Shown: positions 54,178-64,000 of the stretch, one piece after another | Numbering within the stretch: position 1 is the first letter of the stretch | Layout: every line of letters begins with the position of its first letter | Origin: Nyssa sinensis | Lineage: Eukaryota > Streptophyta > Magnoliopsida > Cornales > Nyssaceae | Assembly (NCBI GenBank): GCA_008638375.1 | Contig: CM018031.1 | Coordinates: 2,269,001 to 2,333,000 of the forward strand | Direction of reading: 5' to 3' | DNA: 64,000 nucleotides | The notes under the pieces: generated by a model | Seen by the model: only the letters and a program-made list of their open reading frames with translations | The model's database searches: none | Told to the model about the DNA's origin: nothing | Position numbers and translations under genes: made by a program

Positions 54178-57100
54178 TGCCAACTACATGGCTACAGCTA
54201 AGCAGATAAGAAGTTTGTCATCTTATTGATTTCGTCAATTTTAAATCTCTTTGTATTCTAGTTTGATGTAAAGAAGAAAAAGGTTGATATTTGTTATAAT
54301 TTAATGGAGAGGAACAAATGAAGCCAACATATGCAATTTTGGCTGTGTTTAACAACATGCAGAACAAATTCCAGGTTTCAAGGTTCAATTTACAGCTTAC
54401 AAACAGAAAGTGTAGGCCAACTAAGGAATTTAAAATAGCATCCTGGGTTTAGGGTTAGGCATATATGGGTAGAGTTGGGTCTGGGATGATGTAACAGATA
54501 ACTACTGTGATGCTACACAACTCATGATTCACAAAATGACCAATCATTTTCAGTATTTTTGAAACTATCATGATACATCAATCAGATAAAAGGCCAGTAT
54601 TAGTGTTATTCCGCTTTTGAACTAATGTTGTCAGCAGTTCACATGAAGGTTATGTTTGTAAAACGTACACCAACATGTATTCATGATCTTCATCTAAACT
54701 GTTGGAATCAATGATTCAAAAATCGTTGAATATTTTTTTGAAGAGGTTTTTTTTACAGTAATAACATAGTTTTAAATTAAATTTTCTAATTTTACGTAGA
54801 TTTCATCTATTTTAGCAAACAAGTGTTATTTGGGATAAGGGCATTTTTTCTGAGAGACGTTTCTTTAATGAGTAATTTTTAAATTACAAAGAATTCATTG
54901 TTGTAAAGGATTGTACAATTCAGGTCAGAGACGTCTCTTGAAAAGATGCTTATAGAAATGTTTCTTTCTTAAATTTTAGTTAAAAATAATAGACGTTTAT
55001 GATACAAGAATATGAGTATGAAAAATAAGTTAAAAAGTACGGACTCGAGAATTTAGATTAAAAAAGATTTGTATTGGGTCAAAAACTTGACATAAGCTAA
55101 AAACTCATCAACCTAGGTTGGAAAATAACCACCCAGATTGGAGTGTTTAGATGGATAGCTATGGATGAACTTGGACTTGGGTTTGGAGTCGGTTTGGTTT
55201 AGACTAATGCTACTAGCACATTAAGTCCATGCCAACCCAGCCCAACTAATCTGGGTGGGTCAGTGGTGGGGCAAGCTGATCCAGATTAGATTTAAGGCTT
55301 AGCAAGTGACTATGATAAAAAAATACTACTAATCAGACCATTCAATTCAAAGCAAACATAAGGATGGATAGGAAAGAATCTGATGAAACTGCAGAAAAAG
55401 TTTAACACGTGGGAGGCCAAAGTGTGAAAGATCATGTGATGATTTGACCTATATAATCTGTTGGGTGGGACCCGGAATTAGTGGGGTACAGTGAGCCTTT
55501 CATGTGTGCCCCATATAATGGAGTCTGGTATCTGTCACTCACCTTTTCTCATTCCCTAGTAGGTAATCAGTATGAAAGAATTGATTCCTAATTAGAGCTC
55601 CGTGTTCCCTTTCCAAGATCTTAGACTGCTGTGCTACTTTGCTCAGGGCTGACTCTGCTTCTGGGTAAAAGGACTGCACTTTACCGCAGAAGGTTACAAG
55701 TATGTTAATGTCAATATATGATTTATGTGAGAAAGGAATGCTATAATCATAATATCAGTCCACAATTGATCACATGAAATAACTGATTGAAATCATGAGA
55801 CAATGCAAGAAGCTAAAGCATGGGCCTAGAAGTGATTGTTTGTGTTTGTGTCTAGGGGTCACTGATTTTAACTTGCTTCTGATTAGATCTTTGCCTTGAT
55901 CAAGATTCAAAAATTACACTGCAAAACTAGATGGCGGCTCTAAAAGCACACATTTTACTGCAACAACCCTGTCATGTTTCATTTAGCATTAACACAATTT
56001 CATGGCTTTACAATGGAGAGTGTAAAAAGAACACAGGTCAAGGGATACTAAAAGATGGGGCAGCCACAATTTGATGAAAATATGCTCTTATACTTCAACA
56101 GAACTTAATAAATCCTTATTCCAGAATGGACCATTTTCACAGTTAGACCACACATTATATATATATATATATACACACACTAGCAAAGTTAATTATGGTT
56201 TTTTATGGAGTTAAATGAGGAAATAGGACTTATCACATCCAAAGTAACTGGGATTTGAGGCCTATCAAGGCATTTTTACGTCCTACAGATTCCCCAAATA
56301 AATAAGAGGTGAAAATCACATGTATCTTGTCTAACCTTTTTTTTTCTTTTTGATATCCACTATACTGCAAGTTGTCGGAATACGATTAATTCTATATTCT
56401 ATAGTCGTTGTTATCACTTACTTTTCAATTTCTGGAACAATATTAATTGATGAACTAGCAATTGCTGTTCATGTTTCTTTGGTATTATCAGTAGTCTCTT
56501 TACCTGCATGTTCCTTGGAATATTTACAAGTGGTGGCATGCACTACTAAGAAAGATGCTCACTTCTTTAAATATATTGTATCTATGTAGGCAGACACATA
56601 AAAAGGGGTCAGATTTACTCCGGCGGAATCAAGAGGAAGAAGAATAGTAAGACAGTTTATAATGCTCCAACAAGCAGGTATGGTATTCAAAATCATATGT
56701 GAGAAAAGGGTTAATACGAAATAGGAAAGTGCTTTCTAACCCTAATTTCTATCTCCAATATGATGTGTCTTGTATATTCCAGATGATGTTTTGAGCGTAT
56801 GGGACACTTGCCCTAAATAAACACTTTAGTAATGTGTCAAGCGACTTGTCACCAACTGCAAAGATATCAACCAGCTTCATATTGCTATCAACTCAAATCA
56901 ACAGAACCTTGTCTCATCTATTTAGAATATGAATCCCTTTGCCATTTTTCTTTGTCTAGGACTCAACCCCTAGAACACACCTGCCACATGATCTTTGTTA
57001 CAATTCCAAATATTTGAAATGGCTTTGTTGATCTTAGTGCTTATATAGATAAAATTTCAATTATGTTCAATGCTCCCCTCAATAATTTAAGAAATTTTTT

Positions 57101-60100
57101 AAGAAATCAAGATGGCAAGTGACTTATTCAAAGAAAGTGTTGGTAACCTAATTTACCTCATATGATTCAAGAATTCAACTATATTACAAACTACAAAAAA
57201 AAATCCTAAATTATTTTCCATTTTCTATATCAATTTGACCTCTCATATTTACATGCCTCTTCTCCAAGGCAGTCAATACTATTATGCAACTCAAATCCAT
57301 TCATGGAACAATCTATGTCATTCTCAAGTTCTTGCCGCATTTAGTTGTTATTCTTGGCCTCCCAATATTTACAGTACTCAGAATTACCTTTATCTTCTCA
57401 TGTTTTTCTTTGGATATAGTTTTGATTTTCTTTCCCATTTTAAATATATCTGTTGCTTATGCAAAAATAAAATCATATAATTAATTTGAGAATATACAGT
57501 TTAAATATAAGATGAGCACTGCACAATAGTTAAACAATTCCTGGTTTTTGCAGGGCTCCGTCAAACACCCACAGTGCTTATGTGTTGAAAAATGACCATT
57601 GGCCTTCCTAGCAAAGAGAACTCTACATATTAGAAATATTACCACTGCTCACAAAGAAGTTCTATGATTCTTTATGTACATAGTCATATCTCAAGAGTTA
57701 AAGATACAAATCTAGAAATCTACCAAAGAAGAAGAAAAGGAAAAAAATAAATAAAAGCCTAGAAACCTAGATATGAGAAAGAATGATCACAAACTTACCA
57801 AATGCTTGTCATTTTCAGAAGGTTATGAATAACTGATATGTAAATGCCCGACAATGTACAAACGACAGGCAATAATACTAAACATAAATTCATATGAATA
57901 GCACACCACAGTGTTATATAGAAGGAACCACCTAAATTGTTCTTCTTTATCAAGAAAAAGGTATACATGAACATGAAACTGTTGGTACTTTCATAAAGTT
58001 GGATGTTAAGGAAGATTGATCTTTCTACATCATGAACATTATGTAGTCCAAGGGCCCCATGTGTCTCATGGCTAATGGGTCACACCATATCACATTATAT
58101 GTTGGTAAGGGATGACAGATAAGTACTTTGTAATTAAGTCAATGCTATATAGATGTGAAATTTTCTTACTGTGATGCAAACAATAAAGGAAATCACCTTT
58201 AGACTCAAATGAAAAGCCGAACTTTCATAATTGAGGAAACTCGTATATTAGCCAGAAAAAAAAAACCGATTAAAACTCTTTATTCATGTGTGCTTAAAAT
58301 TCCCAACTGAAAAAAGGTCATTCTTTGTGGTTGGTATGTTAAGGGCAAGGTGGGAAAGAAAGCTAATTTCTATCTCATGTTTAGTTGAGGAAGAAAAAAG
58401 AAATGATGATGATTACAACTGTGGTGGTCGTGGTAAACTGGTAATGGTGGTGCCACTAGCACAGGTGGCACAGTGGTGGGGATGACTGCATTGGTAATTC
58501 CAGCAGTTATAGAATGGTTGCAAAGGGGAGACTTTGAGTGGGTTTGAGGTACACCTGCACATATAAGTTAATGAGTTGCAAACTTGAACTAAATCAGCTA
58601 ATGAATATGATTTCTAGAGGATTTTTTCCCTTTTTTTTTGAGGAGCCAGTATTCTTTCTTGTTTCAACTATATGAAACTATTGCCATTCTTTGGTATATG
58701 CATATCATAATGGATTTATGCTAACCGCCAAGGATGAAAGTATGGCATAGGACCAACCATTTATTGTTTTATGCAATTAGTGGTTTACTGGTTTGTAAAG
58801 AACTCAAGCAAAAATGAGGGTTGTAGACAACAAAGGCTCTAATTGATGGTCAAGCAAAAAATTAGGTTATAATCAAAAGAATTCAAGACAAAGTAGTTCT
58901 CAAATAAAGGTGCTTACGCGCAAGGTTTAAATAACCCATTGATATGGACAAGTTACATTCCATCAACCAAGACTTATTGTGCCAGGATTAGCAAAAGCGG
59001 CAAGTTAATTACGTCATATGAGACGGGTGACCTCCACATGGGAACAGAGTAAAAATAAGGAACAGGTTACTAACAATGGTCAGTTAGAGATGGTCAGTAA
59101 CTAAGAGGATATGCATTGTAATAGGTCAACAAGAACAGGTCTGAGTCACATGTTGTGAGACTAATGGTAATCCCATTGTTATATTAGATTTTTCCATTGT
59201 AATCAACTGAAATTTCATTTGGCAAAATCTCACAGCCTCCTAACCATTATTCATTCAGGATCTCATGAAAGTATGAAACAGGTAAGTGAAAAAATCAATT
59301 ACATTTTCAGGACTATCAATAACAAAATAGTGATTTTATCTGTTAGAAAGTCAGAAGAAGAATATGAAGTGAAAGCTGAGTCTGAATATCTTTCAAGGCG
59401 GTGCATTCAGCTGGGAAGGTTTGAGTCTGGATATCTTTCAAGGTGTTAGAGATCAGCTGGGCAGGTTCAAACTATCATTTGATACTGATATGCATCAATT
59501 AATTGGTGTCTGATGCTAGACCAACGCCCTGTACTTAGGAAACTCTCAAATTGTTGTCCTAGGATTGTATGTTCTGAACCACTGTATTTTTCGTAATTGT
59601 TCCTTTCAAGAAAACAAACACAGCATTGTCTTTCTCTTGGTGACAGCACTATGGCTGTTACTCTCTTGGCAGCATCACTATCAAAACAAAATTTTACGGG
59701 AAGGTCTTTTTAATCAATTTTTATGAATCTCTAGTTCATTTTACTCAACTATTGATATAGTCTGAATGCTGACAAAAGGATTTGAAATAAACCACATAAG
59801 ATTTTGGTTATCTAGTAAAGAATGCTGACAATGTTTTGGTTTCACTCTGGAAATGTGAAATTAAATTATAAAATGTAAATGTAGGAAAAGTGAAAAACAT
59901 GGCCAGCCATGAAGAGAAAAAAAAATGATGAGTCAAATGTCAAGTAAGAGTCCTAAGACTAGTACAAAAGGCCATGTAATTGGGTATTGAAGATCAGGCT
60001 TGTAACGGATTGTATAGGTTGATGATGAATTGAGCCTCGAAAAGTCGAATTGAATGAGTAACCCATTGCCATACGGGTGTGGCATTCAAGACTTCAATTT

Positions 60101-62291
60101 CGCAAGTTCATGACTTGGGGCATGGTAATTGGTAGATTTGTTTCTAGTCACTTACCGTATATATATTATCTCACACTTTCTTCCTCTTCTCCTCCAGGGT
60201 TTGTATGGGGCTCTCTCTTTTCTTGTGTCTGACAAATTCTTTTACAGTTATTATTACATTACAAGGGTTTCACAGTATCAAGCATTAGATCATTTTAAAT
60301 AGGAACTTAATCCCTAGAAACAGCATCTTTAGTGTGCAAATCACAAGCCTTTTATATCATATATGCAGGGAGTTACAGTGATCCAATAGTTATAATTACA
60401 ATTATATTTATAACTCTGTACCCTCAAAAACAGAAAAACAATTGCAAGTTCAAATGATCAATCAAAACAGATTGCACATCAGAAATAAGAACTACCTCAA
60501 TCTTAAGAGTCAGAGAGAGAGCTGACCCAATTTAATTATTGGACACAAATTCAGGGCTCCATCTCCAGATTATCTACATTTGTAAACTGAATTACGTAGA
60601 AACATTAGCTAAAATCATATGTATATTATTACTGAGTTGATGATAGAATTAAAATTATTATACAAACTCCTAATGTCTGGGCCCTCAAGGAACTTAAAAT
60701 CATGTATATCTCTTCTGTGGAGAGATACGTGATGTCATTAAACCTCGATGAAATAAATAATTTTTAGAAATGATAAATTTTATAAACAATAAGGAAAAAA
60801 ATCTAATTATAGTGGAAGTAAAAATTCACATTAACATTCTCCTCAGCCGACCCGAGGGAGGTTTATTTGAATTTCTAAAACTGAAAACAAAAATTAACCT
60901 ACGTTTGGAGGATACTCAAAACAGCTCACAAATAATTCACTAAGGTTTCATGTGATTAATGGATATAGTGAGGAAAAAATACGACAATGCAAGTAAAAAA
61001 ATTCTCTTATTTGGTTATAATGGAAAATAAATAAATAAAACTAAATATGAGAGAAAGTAAGGAGATAATTATATTTTTCATGTCACTTCACCATTTTCTG
61101 AAATTCTGAATTATTTTTAATTTTGTTAAGATGAAGATAAAATACACTTCTACTTTTTCTTCACTAAATTGGCAAGCCAAAGAAGCCCTGGACACAAATT
61201 AACAAGCAGGGGATATTTCAAGCAAGCAAAAGGGGATTAAAAAAACATGTTTTATTGTATGGCTGTGGATCTCAACTAAATACATAATGTCCTCAAAATG
61301 TCAACTCAACAATATATTTAATTTAGAACCTTAAATTAGCATTTTCATTTTCAAACAAACAAGCGATCGATCTAGTTTTTCAAATCACACTGAACTTAAT
61401 TGTAATTGTGGTGGCTCATAACTGAATATATATTGTGCCTCTTTGAGTTGGTTGGTACATTAAATCTCCATATTATCATATTGGCATACATGAAATCAAG
61501 GCATTCCATGTTATATGACCATCATCAATTCTTCGTGTGAATTAACAAAGTTAGGCGTCAGACAATATTTGAACTTGAGATACTTCATGGTTACATCACC
61601 TTGCTCTATACCATCAGATGGATGTCTAAGGTTGGGGGCAGACTATGGAAGTCTTAACAAAGTCTGGTGTGAAGTCATGGTCATCTTGGTGTGTCTCAAG
61701 CAGTCACTCTGGTCTAGTTTTCACTGAGATCACCTCCCTCCATGTCTTCAATCAAGTGCTTCAAATTGTTCAAATCAAGGCTACAACTTGGAGAGATATG
61801 GATAACACTTGACTACTTATAAATATTCAAATCACATTGAATGTGACTGTTGCATGGAATAATTTTTTTCCTTCTATTGAATCAGCCAATATAGCATTAA
61901 ATAATTATAAGACAAGTTGTAGGCAAACAAAACTAGAAAAATATTCAAGCATATAATTAGTGTCACCATTGTGTATTGGCATGTTGATCCAAGTTATTTC
62001 CATATATTCTCTTAACACAGTGTATACATTTTAAGATTTTGTTGATAACAATACATAAGTTTTGTTAAGTACGTACTGTCAAAAGTAGTTAAAACAACAA
62101 CAACAAAAATCCACACTTGTATTGAAATCAGAACAAAAAAGAGGATGACAAAACACTGTGACATCTGATTGAGAATTTGAGTCTCGAAATAAGAAGAAAA
62201 AGTAAAGAGTGAAAAGAAAAATGAAAAAAAACTAATAAATTGTGCTTAAGTTCATACAACCAATTTCTCTGATAGATTTTATTTGTTCTAT
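54178..62291. other. Intergenic, no gene seen
   Basis: Follows the kinase 3' end. AT-rich with a (AT)n(AC)n at 56157-56180, a GGT-rich patch at about 58400-58520, and a 45-bp local duplication at about 59380-59460. Short frames carry no recognisable domain. Some stretches (59000-60300) have the mixed composition of old retrotransposon sequence, but I cannot identify an element. Confidence 0.55.
59380..59460. repeat. Short tandem duplication
   Basis: GAGTCTGAATATCTTTCAAG is followed 46 bp later by GAGTCTGGATATCTTTCAAG, and each is followed by a CAGCTGGGNAGGTT word. Confidence 0.8.
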
Positions 62292-63279
62292 TTACTTGCC
62301 TGTGACTTTCTCCTTGATCTTTTCACTAACCTTCTCTACAAGGTTTTCTGCAGTTTCAGATACTTTTCCAGTCACCGCTTTTGTCATCTTGGTCACCTGA
62401 GCTCCCATGACACGAAAAACTAGTTAACAGATGAGTTAAAGAATTTAATGGCATGACAATGTATGTGTGTGTGTGTAGGCCTATAAATGGAACGGATCAA
62501 ATCAGGTGTGATTCATATCGTATTTTTTAAAAAAATTATCAGATCAATAATGGTTTGTTTTCATTACGATACAATTACTTAATCGGTAAAGAGTGTTACA
62601 TTTTCAGTTGTTGCAGTGGCTGCGTCTCTCACAACTTCACAGGTTTTCCTCACTTCTTTAGCCCCATCTTTAACTGCCTCGGCCGCTTCAGTCGCCTTTT
62701 CATTAGTCTCTTTGTCCGACTTGGACTGTCACCACATAATGCCATTTTACATTGGAGATACAAATGAAAATAAAAATTAGAGCTACATGGCAATTTTTCT
62801 TGTAAATAATGCAATACCAATTGTTATCACAAATAACTTTGCTTGAACACTTGTTTATAGCACAGACAATGGCAGATTCAGGGGGTGGCTCGGGCCTAGG
62901 GAGCCACTGCCCCTCCAAAAAGAAAATGCTACGAGAATTCTATAATAATTTAGAGATCGGTGCCTTTCAAAATTTTTGATATTTTTTTAACAGTCCTCGT
63001 ATATATATTTTCGCCTCTTTTATGCAGTCCGCCATTGCTCACAAATGAGTGTTTCTAAAATCTGTTTTCTGTTTTTCAAATTTGGGAAAGCACATGGATA
63101 TCAATGTCACCCTTCCTCTCAAAATCTCAGCAAAGAAAAGGCTACAATTGCTATGGAAATTCTTGATGGAATTTCCAGTCACATGCACATAGTTATATAT
63201 GCTTGTAAGTAATGGTAAGATTAATATTCCCATTTTTCTTGACTCTCATAATACTTGCAAAGCCATCATTCCATGTAAC

Positions 63280-63316
<37 letters not shown>

Positions 63317-63657
63317 AAATTTCAAAATTTTGGAGGCCATGCCCCCAGCCGTGGTGACATCTTCATAACAATTGACTCCATCGTGTTGGTTTGTTTATTT
63401 ATTTTAGCATGTAATTGCATAAATTCATCGATCATGCACACGATCACTAATGAAAATCAGAATTATTGCCTAATTGATAATAAAGACGCAAGGTGGATTT
63501 AGATTTTTTGTATTTCTACCATCAATTTGCAAATTATTTCGCGCACCTTTTGCAAAGGTCGGGCAGCAGTGACAAAAACCCTAGGGCTCCAACCACTTTT
63601 GGGCATCATTGCTGTGGAGGAAAGATATCTTGAAAGCTTCGATGTCAAGTTTGCCAT
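62292..63657 (-). CDS. Small LEA-like protein with probable mitochondrial presequence, three exons
   Basis: Exons 63547-63657, 62600-62725 and 62292-62396, all phase 0 with GT-AG borders, encode 113 aa. The first 37 residues (MANLTSKLSRYLSSTAMMPK, then SGWSPRVFVTAARPLQK) are rich in Ser and Arg and lack acidic residues, like a mitochondrial presequence. The rest is a Lys/Glu/Ala/Thr-rich amphipathic helix with 11-mer-like periodicity (EKATEAAEAVKDGAKEV, TKAVTGKVSETAENLVEKV), ending KEKVTGK. This matches small group 3-type LEA proteins, which are hydrophilic desiccation and cold protectants. Exon 2 includes one Cys, unusual for this family. The intron between exons 1 and 2 carries a MITE-like element and a (TA)n tract. 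Start is the ATG in front of the presequence. A TATA box and an ABRE core lie upstream. Exact subfamily is not certain. Confidence 0.82.
62867..63036. mobile_element. MITE-like element in intron 1 of the LEA-like gene
   Basis: The 170-bp segment starts CAATGGCAGATTC and ends with the reverse complement of CAATGGCGGACTG, an imperfect 13-bp terminal inverted repeat (10 matches). Inside is GC-rich text (GGGGGTGGCTCGGGCC, GAGCCACTGCCCC) unlike the surrounding intron. A related sequence (GCCATGCCCCCAGCC) lies at 63337-63351. Confidence 0.5.
63281..63311. repeat. (TA)n microsatellite in the LEA intron
   Basis: About 15 uninterrupted AT units in intron 1, between the MITE-like element and exon 1. 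Confidence 0.9.
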
Positions 63658-63748
63658 TTTCTTCGCTTTGTCCCTCTGTTGGGTTTTTCTTTCTTTTTTT
63701 TTTTCCCCCAAAACAGTTGATCTTTCACGGGTTATGATACTGGTTAGT

Positions 63749-63755
63749 TATATAA
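63749..63755 (-). promoter_or_regulatory. TATA box of the LEA-like gene
   Basis: Minus-strand TATATAA about 95 bp upstream of the ATG at 63657, a normal distance for a plant core promoter with a short leader. Confidence 0.6.
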
Positions 63756-63931
63756 GGAGAGAAGAAGATGGAAAACAAACAGCCAAGTGTCAGTCCCTGA
63801 GTGTGTTTAGCCAAATGTAGAGACCATTTCTCTGTTTCATGGTTGGTAACTGCATTAAGTAGCACCGACATTCCGGGTCTTTTGGAAATGCTTCTCTCTG
63901 TTTCAAGTTGAGATGGGGACATCCATTTCTA

Positions 63932-63938
63932 CCACGTA
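63932..63938 (-). promoter_or_regulatory. ABRE-like element upstream of the LEA-like gene
   Basis: Minus-strand TACGTGG contains the ACGTG(G) core bound by ABF/AREB bZIP factors. It lies about 180 bp upstream of the TATA box. ABA-responsive elements are expected for LEA genes, but a single core is weak evidence. Confidence 0.4.
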
Positions 63939-64000
63939 AAGATGGGACCTATCTCATTTCACTACAACTACATCTCAAGTCTATGCGAGAGAAATGAATT

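Noticed and set aside
56350..56589. A 79-codon plus-strand hydrophobic frame.
   Set aside because: No family recognised, no promoter or neighbouring exon; composition is that of AT-rich intergenic DNA.

Overview
The window looks like nuclear DNA of a woody core eudicot. It is AT-rich, has long gene-poor stretches full of microsatellites and small transposable elements, and its genes are split by introns with ordinary GT-AG borders. The five genes found all have clear dicot counterparts. I cannot name the species from the sequence alone, and no bacterial or organellar feature is present.

Layout: (1) 1-3110 is AT-rich with no confident gene. (2) 3111-11383 (-) is a complete seven-exon purple acid phosphatase of the PAP15/PAP23 group. 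(3) 11384-27900 is a 16.5 kb gene desert holding a degenerate foldback tandem array (15080-15995), a 1.3 kb Tourist/Harbinger-type element (15998-17330), a doubled SINE-like unit (22528-22820) and an old pararetroviral reverse-transcriptase fragment (27058-27345). (4) 28074-32320 (+) is a seven-exon pectate lyase. (5) 35774-43084 (-) is an inosine triphosphate pyrophosphatase (ITPA/HAM1 family) of eight exons, one of them a 10-nt micro-exon. Its introns hold a gag relic and a SINE, and it lies tail-to-tail with the pectate lyase. (6) 43085-50000 is intergenic. (7) 50368-54177 (+) is an LRR receptor kinase of the RGI/RGFR (RCH-like) clade whose frame is broken by eight single-base indels. (8) 54178-62290 is intergenic. 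(9) 62292-63657 (-) is a short three-exon LEA-like protein with a probable mitochondrial presequence and an ABRE-like promoter element.

The genes do not form a pathway. They are independent housekeeping (ITPA), phosphate (PAP), cell-wall (pectate lyase), peptide-signalling (RLK) and stress (LEA) genes. No novel biological system was found. The most useful observations are the ITPA micro-exon, the excess of single-base +1 indels in three genes, which looks more like consensus error than gene death, and several uncatalogued small mobile elements with readable termini and target-site duplications.
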